Source: JACKOB01 sp024234575 | Lineage (GTDB): Bacteria; Pseudomonadota; Gammaproteobacteria; Pseudomonadales; Oleiphilaceae | Reading direction: 5' to 3' | Assembly (NCBI GenBank): GCA_051208035.1 | Contig: JBPJFZ010000013.1 | Location: 59,770 to 123,769, forward strand | DNA length: 64,000 bases | Shown here: positions 53,182 to 61,391 of the stretch, piece after piece | Layout of the letters: each line of letters opens with the position of its first letter | How positions within the stretch are numbered: position 1 is the stretch's first letter | Translations under genes and position numbers: made by a program | Notes under the pieces: generated by a model | The model's database searches: none | Told to the model about the DNA's origin: nothing | What the model saw: the letters and a program-made list of their open reading frames with translations, nothing else

Positions 53182-53208
53182 ATATAAGTAGAGGAGGCTG
53201 CCTTAGTG

Positions 53209-54219
53209 TTAGTCTTTTACGTTACTTAACACTACCCGATAGTGCGCCTTACCACTTTCCAGATGAGCAATGGCTTCGTTAACCTGTTCCATCGGAAACA
53301 CTTCTATCTTCGGTGCTATCTTATGCCGCTTGGCGAATTCGAGCATTTTGGCAATCGTCGCCGGGCTGCCGACTGGTGAGCCGGAGACTGTTCTCTGTGC
53401 CATGATCAATGAGAATACGTTGATATCCAATGGCTCAAGTGTTGCGCCGACGAAATGTAAGCGGCCTTTAGGACTTAAGGTGCTGAGGTAAAGATCCCAA
53501 TCGAGTTTGACGTTTACGGTTGAGAGAATCAGATCAAACTGTCCTGCTGCCGCGTTAAGCGCATCGGCACTTCGTGAGTCCAGTGTATGATGTGCGCCGA
53601 GGGTGAGCGCTTCTTTTTTCTTTGCTTCGCTGGAGGTGAAAGCGGTGACTTCGCAGCCCCAGGCATTGAGAAACTGCAGTGCCATGTGACCTAATCCACC
53701 AATACCGATCACGCCCACTTTACTGGTAGGTTTGATGTCGAATTGGATTAATGGGTTAAACACTGTAACGCCACCGCAAAATAAAGGCCCGGCGGACTTT
53801 AGATCAACGCCTTCGGGAATAGCGACAACGCTACTGGCTTGCGCTCGCACTTTGTCGGCGAAACCTCCGTGACGCCCGACGATGGTGCCTTGTGCCGAGG
53901 CACAGAGGTTATGATCACCTGTGTGGCATGGGTTGCAGCTTTGGCAATAGCCTGCATGCCAGCCCAGGCCAACAGCTTGACCGAGAGCCAGGTGTTTGAC
54001 ATTCGCACCCACCGCGGCGATAACCCCTGCCACTTCATGCCCTGGTACAAGTGGGTAATTGCTCATGCCCCATTCGTTATTAATCATGCTGAGATCGCTA
54101 TGGCAGATGCCACAATAATGTACCTCAATTTCGACATCATTGGCACCTAAAGGCCCCGGATCATACTGGTAGGAGTTAAGCTTCCCTTTTGCTTCGGTAA
54201 CGGCATAGGCTTTGATCAT
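53209..54219 (-). CDS. Zinc-dependent NAD(P) alcohol dehydrogenase (YahK/CAD type)
   Basis: Medium-chain dehydrogenase of 336 residues that interconverts aldehydes and alcohols. Catalytic zinc ligands are Cys39 (GICHSD) and His61 (PGHEVAG); four Cys in GYCQSCNPCHTGDHNLC bind the structural zinc; the coenzyme motif is VGVIGIGGLGHMA. The start at 54219 has AGGAG 9 bases upstream; the longer frame to 54324 is not supported. The 54220-54511 gap holds no identified feature. Confidence 0.93.
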   Translation of the reverse strand: MIKAYAVTEAKGKLNSYQYDPGPLGANDVEIEVHYCGICHSDLSMINNEWGMSNYPLVPGHEVAGVIAAVGANVKHLALGQAVGLGWHAGYCQSCNPCHTGDHNLCASAQGTIVGRHGGFADKVRAQASSVVAIPEGVDLKSAGPLFCGGVTVFNPLIQFDIKPTSKVGVIGIGGLGHMALQFLNAWGCEVTAFTSSEAKKKEALTLGAHHTLDSRSADALNAAAGQFDLILSTVNVKLDWDLYLSTLSPKGRLHFVGATLEPLDINVFSLIMAQRTVSGSPVGSPATIAKMLEFAKRHKIAPKIEVFPMEQVNEAIAHLESGKAHYRVVLSNVKD

Positions 54220-54511
54220 TGGGTGGTTCTCCTGTTGATGGCTATTTTGATTAATCGTGCGGTTGTACGTGAATTTTAGACTACTTGGTTCACTCGGGAG
54301 GTGAATGCACTCTGTTTGCCACAATATGATTGCGTTTATTATGGCTTGGAATAATTGTCGTTTCGTGTTCTCTGGCCATCAGGTTGTCGTATGCCTTTTT
54401 AAGTTTTGTAACCTGCGCTTAATTTAGTTTGCGGGCGAATACTTATATCATGGCACTTTAAATGGTTATAGATACCCAGTTTGTTACATATTTATTTTAG
54501 AGGGCGGTTTT

Positions 54512-55264
54512 TTGATCACAGATTGGTTTGCTGACTTAACGTTGATGTCGGTCGTGATACTGGTGGCTTGTAGCTTTATCGGCTCTCTATTAACCGCCGC
54601 GCTTGGGGTGGGTGGCGGTGCTTTTCTGATCACTGTCATGGCAGGTGTGCTGCCGCCGCTGGCGCTTATTCCGCTGCATGGTATTGTGCAAATGGGCTCT
54701 AATGCATCAAGGTTGGTGCATACCCATCGGCATATTCAATCGCCTGTTATCACCCATTTTGCTCTGGGGGCAGTGCTTGCCTCGTTGGTAGCGATTTACC
54801 TGCTTGGGGTGATTGATCCTGCGATTATCCCGCTGTTCGTTGCTTTGTTTATCCTCTGGTTAACATGGGGGCCGATGCCAGCAATTGGCCTTGGTAAGAA
54901 TCCGTTGGGGTTGTTCATTGGAGGACTGTTAACCACTTTGGCGACGATGATTGTTGGTGCCACCGGGCCTCTAGTCAGTGCCTGGCTGGGAAGAATCGGG
55001 GTCGATAAATGGGTTTACACGGCAAACTTTTCAGCTTGTATGACGTTACAACACTTGTTAAAAATTGCCGTCTTTGGCTTTGCGGGGTTTGCTTTCTTAG
55101 AGTGGATTCCGCTCTTGCTCTTAATGCTGGTTGCGGGTTACGCGGGCACTCGCGCTGGGTTGGTAATTCTGGGTAAGTTACCTGAAGCAAAATTCAAAAC
55201 ATTGTTTAAGTGGGTGTTGACAGTTTTGGCAGGCAGGGTTTTATGGTTGTGGTGGGTGAGCTAA
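54512..55264 (+). CDS. TauE/SafE family sulfite exporter-like transporter
   Basis: A 250-residue inner-membrane protein with about seven spans. The TauE/SafE repeats are visible as LTAALGVGGGAFLI in the first half and LATMIVGATGPLVSAWL in the second. Substrates in this family are sulfite, sulfonates or related organosulfur anions, not known here. The start is TTG, with GAGGG 7 bases upstream; an ATG at 54545 would cut into the first span. No linked sulfur genes. Confidence 0.87.
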   Translation: MITDWFADLTLMSVVILVACSFIGSLLTAALGVGGGAFLITVMAGVLPPLALIPLHGIVQMGSNASRLVHTHRHIQSPVITHFALGAVLASLVAIYLLGVIDPAIIPLFVALFILWLTWGPMPAIGLGKNPLGLFIGGLLTTLATMIVGATGPLVSAWLGRIGVDKWVYTANFSACMTLQHLLKIAVFGFAGFAFLEWIPLLLLMLVAGYAGTRAGLVILGKLPEAKFKTLFKWVLTVLAGRVLWLWWVS

Positions 55265-55297
55265 TGATGGTTGTTTTAAGCTATCTCAATAACCCTC

Positions 55298-56248
55298 TTA
55301 GCGTTGCACCCAATATTTGATGCCATCTTGTTCAGAAAGAAACTTCTCGGCGTTTTTTCCTTCCAGCATGGCGAAAGTGGCCATCATGCCTGCTAGTGTG
55401 CAGGTTTGTGCAATGACGGTTACGCTGTGCGGTGCTTCTTTAACGGGCCAGCCAGATTTTGGGTCGAGGATATGGCTGTAACGGATGCCGTCTTTTTGCA
55501 GAAAGCGACGTGTGTCGCCACTGGTGGCGATACCACCACGCAGCAATGAAATAGCTTGCGTGGCAGCGTTGGTGTTGAGATGGCTTTCAACACCGATACA
55601 CCAGGGTGCATTTTCTGCCCGGTTGCCTGCGCAGGCGACGTCGCCGCCAAAGTTAACCAACAGGCCGATATTTGCGATGTTTTTTGCATTGACAAAAGAA
55701 GTTAGTAACGCGAGGGTGCGGTCAACGGCGTATTCTTTGCCGATGCCTCCGAAGTCGATTTCCATCCCTTCGGCAAGCGTGATGTCAGGAGCGGCCCATT
55801 TGGCCTGATGCCAACCAATCAGTGGCCGAATGCTGTCTATTTTTTGTTGGGTGGGTAAGTTGTCTGAACCATCAAACTTCCAGGCTTGCCTCAGCGCGCC
55901 CGAAGTAATATCAAACTGTCCATTGGTGAGGTGGTAGCAATGGTCGGCATAGTCGAGCAGGCGAGCGGTCTCGGTGTCGACGGTTACCGGTAAACCAGCG
56001 CTATGATTGATGTTGTCGACGATATTGCCGCTGACATAGCGACTGAATTTGTGTTCAATCCTCCAGGCTTCTTTGGCGGCAATGGTCACTAACGTTTTCG
56101 CGAGTGGTTGTTTTGTGCCTTCGAGAAGGATTTCGCAAGGGCTGCCCATGGCAGCAAATTTTCCTATCCAGGTGTCGCCTCTTAACTCTAGCGTTGGCGC
56201 GGGGTGTGCCCCTGGATTGTCAATCGCTGCAACGTTTATGGTGATCAA
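55298..56248 (-). CDS. apbE: FAD:protein FMN transferase ApbE without signal peptide
   Basis: Attaches FMN covalently to Ser/Thr of target proteins. The ApbE fold is recognised by KFAAMGSPCEILLEG, IEHKFSRYVSGN, FDITSGALRQAWKFD, the metal-binding DFGGIGKEYAVDR and ATSGDTRRF. The most likely start is TTG at 56248 (GAGGAAGCAGAC upstream), giving 316 residues; the frame runs on to another TTG at 56293. Either way there is no signal peptide or lipobox, although ApbE is normally periplasmic. It follows the DUF3570 gene by about 126 bp, with a terminator between. Confidence 0.88.
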   Translation of the reverse strand: MITINVAAIDNPGAHPAPTLELRGDTWIGKFAAMGSPCEILLEGTKQPLAKTLVTIAAKEAWRIEHKFSRYVSGNIVDNINHSAGLPVTVDTETARLLDYADHCYHLTNGQFDITSGALRQAWKFDGSDNLPTQQKIDSIRPLIGWHQAKWAAPDITLAEGMEIDFGGIGKEYAVDRTLALLTSFVNAKNIANIGLLVNFGGDVACAGNRAENAPWCIGVESHLNTNAATQAISLLRGGIATSGDTRRFLQKDGIRYSHILDPKSGWPVKEAPHSVTVIAQTCTLAGMMATFAMLEGKNAEKFLSEQDGIKYWVQR

Positions 56249-56295
56249 GTCTGCTTCCTCTAGCAATTTCAAAGTAAGTGCAATATAACACAACA

Positions 56296-56321
56296 GAAAA
56301 CGGGCTCTTATCGAGCCCGTT
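56296..56321 (-). terminator. Terminator between the DUF3570 gene and apbE
   Basis: A minus-strand 9-bp stem (AACGGGCTC/GAGCCCGTT, loop GATAA) followed by TTTTC. It lies 54 bp after the DUF3570 stop, so apbE would be read partly through or from its own promoter. Confidence 0.75.
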
Positions 56322-56374
56322 GAGTACCTGTCTGAGATGACGAATCGCTCATCGCTTCTACTGTCTGAAGATAA

Positions 56375-57730
56375 TTAAAAATTGTAGCCCACCTGTACCC
56401 AGAATGCGTCTGTATCGGGGTAGAGATCCTGGCTGGCAAGCTTACCAAAGCCACTGTCGCCGGAACTGCTCTGTTTCATGTACTCGGCACGAATACTTAG
56501 TTCCTGATCATCATTTAGCTTATAACCCCACTTCAGACCCAGTGTTGCACTATTTAACTCACCCAGACGATAGTCGGCGCTAGCTTCAGTAAATACCGGT
56601 GAGCCACCGTTATATTCGCTGGACGTTAAATAGCGTTTGTAAAAGTCAGCCTCTGACTGCATGTAATAACGAACGTGTGGTTCAAGGTATGATGAACCCA
56701 GCATCCATCGATAATGAAAATCGAGTGTATGGGAGGTGATGCCCCAGTCATCAGTCATGAAGCGGTAAGAACCATCCATCACGTCACCATTGGCAAGCAT
56801 GTGTTTGGTTTGCCAGAACAAAGCATGTTTCATGCGTGAGTCTGGGCGTGCCTCATAGAGGTAGATGTTGTAACCATCCGCATCTTTGAAATTGCCGCCG
56901 TAGTTTGCGCCAGCATTATCGTCGATGACACTAAGTATCTTGAATGGGTCAGTCATGTAACCGCTCGCCATACTTAACGAGTAGTTAAACTGCATGATGG
57001 TGCTGCGGTTGATAACCTGCGTCACCCCCAGTAACAGGTCCATGATGGTTTTTGTGTCATCAGGGCCGGAGCGACTGGCGTTAAACTCTTTATTAAAATC
57101 ATCGTCGCTTTTGCCTGCTTCAAAAGGCATTCTCGTCAGCGGATTTGGTATGCCACCTTCCGGGCCAATTGAATCCATAGACAGAGATAGCCCCATATTC
57201 AGCGTGGTATTTTTGTTGTTCAGATAACGGGCGATACTGCCGTTAACGCCAAACGATGTATAGTCATACTCGATAGAGCCGTAGGCGCCAGCAGTATAGG
57301 CATAGTCTCTTCCCAGCGGCGCACTCCAGGTGGTGGACAGGGCACCACGGGTATCATGGAATGTATCATCCAGCGGATTTTCGCCTGCGGCCACATTATA
57401 GCTACCTTCGCCAGAGGGCCGGGTAAATGTCTGGATTTCATCCGAAGGTGTCGCACCGTTTGGCGTCGCCCCCGTTAAGGTATCGGCGACAAATTTAATA
57501 TTCCACGCACGCTCATCCTCCAGGTTAAGTGTTGCACTCACCACGGGTTCTGCTGCTTGTACGCGGTCGTCTGCTTCAGAGTAAAACAGCACAGCGGTAT
57601 CGACATCCCACTCGCCCACCTGTCCTTTGGCAGAGGCAACAGGGGCGCTCAGTCCAAGCAGTCCGCAAGTGGCCACCGTTAATGCCGCTCCAATACTGGA
57701 AGGCTTGGAAATCTGTTTTTTTGTTGTCAT
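56375..57730 (-). CDS. DUF3570 outer-membrane beta-barrel-like protein
   Basis: A 451-residue exported protein. The start at 57730 (GAGGA upstream) gives a signal peptide (about residues 1-35, ending PVASA). The rest alternates hydrophobic and polar residues with many aromatic strand ends and closes with FWVQVGYNF, a classic outer-membrane barrel terminus. It matches the uncharacterised DUF3570 family. It follows the DUF4266 lipoprotein by 38 bp and is probably co-transcribed with it and the TlpA-like gene. Confidence 0.83.
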   Translation of the reverse strand: MTTKKQISKPSSIGAALTVATCGLLGLSAPVASAKGQVGEWDVDTAVLFYSEADDRVQAAEPVVSATLNLEDERAWNIKFVADTLTGATPNGATPSDEIQTFTRPSGEGSYNVAAGENPLDDTFHDTRGALSTTWSAPLGRDYAYTAGAYGSIEYDYTSFGVNGSIARYLNNKNTTLNMGLSLSMDSIGPEGGIPNPLTRMPFEAGKSDDDFNKEFNASRSGPDDTKTIMDLLLGVTQVINRSTIMQFNYSLSMASGYMTDPFKILSVIDDNAGANYGGNFKDADGYNIYLYEARPDSRMKHALFWQTKHMLANGDVMDGSYRFMTDDWGITSHTLDFHYRWMLGSSYLEPHVRYYMQSEADFYKRYLTSSEYNGGSPVFTEASADYRLGELNSATLGLKWGYKLNDDQELSIRAEYMKQSSSGDSGFGKLASQDLYPDTDAFWVQVGYNF

Positions 57731-57768
57731 TTTTCGATCCTCGAAGAAACTGGTTGATGGTTTTTTGA

Positions 57769-58026
57769 TCAATTGCATCCGCAACCTCCACCACCAAAGC
57801 TTCGGCCACCGCTGGTCGCTTCCTTACTAAAATAAATATGGTCATCCAGGCCCGCATCGACCGGATCAGTAATGAGCTGCATCTCAGGCTTGGCCAGTAA
57901 ATCACGCTCCCAGGGCTTCACCCCTAAGTCACTGCAGCCAGTTAGCGTTACCAATGCAAGTATCAGTACGCTCGACAGGCCAATTAATTTTGTTTTTGCT
58001 CTATTGTTGTGTTTAAGGTTCATCAT
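57769..58026 (-). CDS. DUF4266 small lipoprotein with a Gly-Cys-rich tail
   Basis: An 85-residue lipoprotein precursor; the lipobox is LTGC (Cys31), which leaves a mature chain of about 55 residues. The family motif KPWERDLLAKPEMQL is followed by IYFSKEATSGGRSFGGGG and a C-terminal CGCN. The two Cys near the C-terminus and the Ser/Thr before them are candidates for metal binding, thiol exchange or flavin attachment; none is shown. AGAGG precedes the ATG. Two adjacent ATGs (58026, 58023) are possible. Confidence 0.85.
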   Translation of the reverse strand: MMNLKHNNRAKTKLIGLSSVLILALVTLTGCSDLGVKPWERDLLAKPEMQLITDPVDAGLDDHIYFSKEATSGGRSFGGGGCGCN

Positions 58027-58049
58027 GATTTGCCTCTGTCATGCATGAT

Positions 58050-58613
58050 TTAGTGTCGAGATTGCACAAGCGCAGAGATTGCCGCTTCGTACTCAGATTT
58101 CTTGCTGTTATGAAAGCCAATGTGCTGGCTATGAATATTTCCGTGTTGGTCGATGAGATAGGCACTGGGCATGCCCATGACGTTGAATGCTTCTGGCGTT
58201 TTTCCTTCCGGATCGAAAGCAACAGTAAATTTAGCTGGCAGCTCTTCTAGAAACTTTTGTGCTTCAGGTGCTTCCTGATCAACATTAATGGCAATAATCT
58301 CAAGCCCTTGGCTGGCGTATTTCTCGTGCATGGCGTTCATCCAGGGAAATGAATCACGGCATGGTCCGCACCAGGAGGCCCAAAAATCAACCAATACAAC
58401 TTTCCCTTTCAATTTAGAGAGCTGCACGGCGCCAGAGGATGTTGGCAATGTAAAATCTGGTGCCAACGTTGCAGGTGTCTCACTGGCCCAGACGCTTTGT
58501 TGTAGATTAAGCAGAGTGGAGATAGTGACCAATAATAAAAAAGCGTGAAGAAAGCGCTTGGTTATGCCCCTCCATTCGATTGGTGTTTGATTGGTATTTC
58601 GTTGTGTTCGCAT
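58050..58613 (-). CDS. TlpA-like thiol:disulfide oxidoreductase
   Basis: A 187-residue periplasmic thioredoxin-fold protein. A hydrophobic N-terminal segment (about residues 20-43, FLHAFLLLVTISTLLNLQ) is a signal or anchor. The active site is WASWCGPCRDSF and the cis-Pro region is VMGMPSAYLID. It probably reduces disulfides or metal ligands of a partner such as the DUF4266 protein encoded 23 bp downstream, with electrons from DsbD encoded divergently. It is the first gene of tlpA-DUF4266-DUF3570. Confidence 0.9.
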   Translation of the reverse strand: MRTQRNTNQTPIEWRGITKRFLHAFLLLVTISTLLNLQQSVWASETPATLAPDFTLPTSSGAVQLSKLKGKVVLVDFWASWCGPCRDSFPWMNAMHEKYASQGLEIIAINVDQEAPEAQKFLEELPAKFTVAFDPEGKTPEAFNVMGMPSAYLIDQHGNIHSQHIGFHNSKKSEYEAAISALVQSRH

Positions 58614-58662
58614 TGACTAAGCCCCTGTGATTAATTTCATGGGGTTATTATCTTTCGCCAAC

Positions 58663-58679
58663 CTTAAGGCTCCCTTAAG
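58663..58679. promoter_or_regulatory. CTTAAG-N5-CTTAAG box between the tlpA-like and dsbD genes
   Basis: Two perfect CTTAAG hexamers, 11-bp period, in the divergent gap: about 50 bp from the tlpA start and 43 bp from the dsbD start. The same box precedes the PepSY/b561 operon. The response regulator at 60683 belongs to the family that recognises such repeats. Confidence 0.7.
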
Positions 58680-58721
58680 GAAATGAACGCAAAATATGAT
58701 CCATCGTTAAGGGAGATATCA

Positions 58722-60686
58722 ATGAGTTCATTAAGTTCAGAAAATGTGCGACACACCACGATGAAAATGCAGCGAGGGTGGCATCGTTCTTTAAGTCTTC
58801 GATTCTTTAAGCGGGAGGCGCTGTCATTTGTCGCTTCTTTCGCTCTCATTTTGGCAAGTACAATGGTGGCTAATGCGCAGGAGAGTGATACCTTTCTTCC
58901 TGTGGACGAGGCGTTTTCACTAACGCTAGAAAGACATCCAGATAAAATCATTGCCAATTGGAAAATCGCACCAGGTTACTATTTATACGAGTCAAGAATG
59001 TCGCTGCAACCACTGGATGAACAGGTTGTGCTGGGTGGCATCAGCTTTCCACTTGAGGCGATTGAAAAAGATGACCCCTATTTCGGTTTGCAAAGAATTT
59101 ATCACGATGCGGCTATCATGGTCGCAACTTATCAGCTATCTCAAGGTGCGGATAGCACAACTGCCATGCGCGTCAATGTAAAGTATCAGGGGTGTGCCGA
59201 AGCGGGATTGTGTTATCCACCCCAGCGCCGGGAATTTGCTTTGCGTTTGGTTGATATCGATCAGTCAGCTGCGCCTGTAAAGATTGAAGAAAAGCAGCAA
59301 CAGTCAGCCGCTGGCAAAACAATCAAAACGCAATCTTCGGTATCGGGTAGCGAGTCAGGCCAACTGGCAGCGTTTTTAAGCTCGTCCAGTATGCTTGTTA
59401 TTGTCGCCACATTCTTCCTGCTTGGTCTCGGGCTAACATTTACCCCTTGTGTACTGCCGATGGTACCTATTTTATCGAGTATTATCGCTGGTCAAAAAGG
59501 TGCTATGACAACGGCCCGCGGCTTTACCCTGTCTTTGTCATATGTAATGGGTATGGCATTTACCTACACGATACTGGGTGTGCTTGTCGGTTTTTTTGGC
59601 GCGAAGGCGAATGTCTCTGCCTGGATGCAGCAGCCTTGGGTGCTAGGAATATTTAGCGGTATATTCGTCTTGCTGGCATTGTCTATGTTTGGCTTTTACG
59701 AAATTCAGCTACCCAGCCGGTTGCGAGATAGCCTCGATAACATTAGTCGTAAACAGCAAGGGGGGCAGTGGCTGGGTGTAACGTTAATGGGGATGATTTC
59801 AGCGTTAGTGGTATCCCCGTGTGTATCGGCGCCACTGGCCGGAGCGTTGCTTTATATTTCGTCTACTGGCGATGCGGTTCTTGGGGGGGGGGCCTTATTT
59901 GCACTGTCCCTGGGTATGGGGGCACCGTTAATCGCCATTGGGTCAACGGGCGCTAAATTGTTACCCAAGGCTGGTGCCTGGATGGACAAAGTAAAGCAAA
60001 TTTTTGGCATTGTTTTAATGGGAGTGGCGCTATGGCTGATGCAGCGAGTGCTCCATGAAACGATCGCCTTAGTGTTGTGGTCATTACTGTTTGTTGCCAG
60101 TGGTTTGCATATTGGTGCGTTAACCTCTGCTAAAAATGGTTGGCAAAGGCTCAGTCAATCCCTGGGTTTGATGCTCTTGCTGTGGGGTGGTTTAGTTTTG
60201 GTTAGTGTTGCCTTGGGTAAGGGAGACCTGGCAGAACCGTTGAAGTCCCTGACGGTGCAATCGGCGGGGCAGGCTGGCACGATGGCAAATGTTGAAACCA
60301 AATTGTTTACGCGTATTACACATGATGCTGAGCTTGGAGTTATGCTCGGTGCAGGTAAACCGCTGGTGCTTGATGTTTACGCAGATTGGTGTATTAGTTG
60401 TAAGGTGATGGATGAAGAAATTTTTGCCCAGCCAAGTGTTAGGGTGCTTGCTGAAGAGTTCGATTTTGTGCAATTGGATGTGACAGATTTTACCGATGAG
60501 CATAAAGCCATGCTGGATCGTTATGGGTTAGTGGGGCCACCGGCAGTCATGTTTTTTAACGCGCAGGGCAACCTCATCAAGTCAGCCAGTATTGCCGGGG
60601 AGGTTGATTTGAATGGCTTTCTAAGCGCAGTCGGCATCGTAAAAGCGCACCAGAAGTCAGCTGCAGTGACTGAGAAAAACCAATGA
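58722..60686 (+). CDS. dsbD: Thiol:disulfide interchange protein DsbD
   Basis: Carries electrons from cytoplasmic thioredoxin across the inner membrane to periplasmic thiol proteins. The start at 58722 follows GGGAG; an ATG at 58683 overlaps the regulatory box and is unlikely. 654 residues: a signal segment (about 34-54), the alpha domain with Cys pair in GCAEAGLCYPP, eight membrane spans with LTFTPCVLPMVPI and ALVVSPCVSAPLAGA, and a C-terminal thioredoxin domain with DWCISCKVMDEE. The stop overlaps the response regulator start (ATGA). Confidence 0.95.
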   Translation: MSSLSSENVRHTTMKMQRGWHRSLSLRFFKREALSFVASFALILASTMVANAQESDTFLPVDEAFSLTLERHPDKIIANWKIAPGYYLYESRMSLQPLDEQVVLGGISFPLEAIEKDDPYFGLQRIYHDAAIMVATYQLSQGADSTTAMRVNVKYQGCAEAGLCYPPQRREFALRLVDIDQSAAPVKIEEKQQQSAAGKTIKTQSSVSGSESGQLAAFLSSSSMLVIVATFFLLGLGLTFTPCVLPMVPILSSIIAGQKGAMTTARGFTLSLSYVMGMAFTYTILGVLVGFFGAKANVSAWMQQPWVLGIFSGIFVLLALSMFGFYEIQLPSRLRDSLDNISRKQQGGQWLGVTLMGMISALVVSPCVSAPLAGALLYISSTGDAVLGGGALFALSLGMGAPLIAIGSTGAKLLPKAGAWMDKVKQIFGIVLMGVALWLMQRVLHETIALVLWSLLFVASGLHIGALTSAKNGWQRLSQSLGLMLLLWGGLVLVSVALGKGDLAEPLKSLTVQSAGQAGTMANVETKLFTRITHDAELGVMLGAGKPLVLDVYADWCISCKVMDEEIFAQPSVRVLAEEFDFVQLDVTDFTDEHKAMLDRYGLVGPPAVMFFNAQGNLIKSASIAGEVDLNGFLSAVGIVKAHQKSAAVTEKNQ

Positions 60687-61342
60687 GAATATTGCTCGTA
60701 GAAGACAGCGAATTATTAGGCGATGGCCTTGTTGACGCCCTGAATGATGAAGGCGAAACCGTCGACTGGGTAAAAGATGGCGAAAGCGCATTACATGCCA
60801 TTATCGCCGAATCATTTGATTTGATGATTCTTGATTTGGGCTTACCCAAGATTGATGGCGTCGAAGTATTGAAAAGAATGCGAGCGAAAAAAATAGACCT
60901 GCCGGTACTGATTCTCACCGCGCGAGACAAAATCACCGACAAGATAGCGGGACTTGATCTTGGCGCAGATGACTATATGGTAAAGCCTTTTGATGTGGAC
61001 GAGTTGCTGGCCAGATTACGCGCACTGAAGCGACGCTTTCATGGTCGCACCACACCAGAGATTGTTATTGAAAAATTAAGGATTCATCCGGCAACCCGAG
61101 AAGTTTGGTACAACGACGCATTGATATCATTGTCACGACGTGAGTATGCCTTGTTGGTAGAATTGGCCAATTACGAAGGCCGGGTCTTAGGCAAGCAGAA
61201 GTTATCCGAGCTCATTTACGGCTGGGGTGAAGAGGTTGAAAGCAATGCCTTGGAAGTGCACATTCATAATTTGCGTAAAAAAATCACTGGTGGCCTGATT
61301 AAAACAGTCCGTGGTGTGGGCTATACACTATCATGTACCTGA
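60683..61342 (+). CDS. OmpR-family response regulator, QseB/PmrA-like
   Basis: A 219-residue two-domain regulator. The receiver has acidic residues at 7-8, phospho-acceptor Asp51 (LMILDLGLPKIDGVEV) and the Lys of MVKPFD. The C-terminal winged helix (about 125-217) has RREYALLVELANYEGRVL and the closing IKTVRGVGYTLSCT. The family binds direct CTTAAG/TTAA(G/T) repeats with an 11-bp period, which are present at 58663 and 51126. It is translationally coupled to dsbD and followed by its kinase. Confidence 0.92.
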   Translation: MRILLVEDSELLGDGLVDALNDEGETVDWVKDGESALHAIIAESFDLMILDLGLPKIDGVEVLKRMRAKKIDLPVLILTARDKITDKIAGLDLGADDYMVKPFDVDELLARLRALKRRFHGRTTPEIVIEKLRIHPATREVWYNDALISLSRREYALLVELANYEGRVLGKQKLSELIYGWGEEVESNALEVHIHNLRKKITGGLIKTVRGVGYTLSCT

Positions 61343-61391
61343 CTCTGCCCCTTTGGCTTGCAACGTTACCATCCTAAGAGAAAAAATCACG

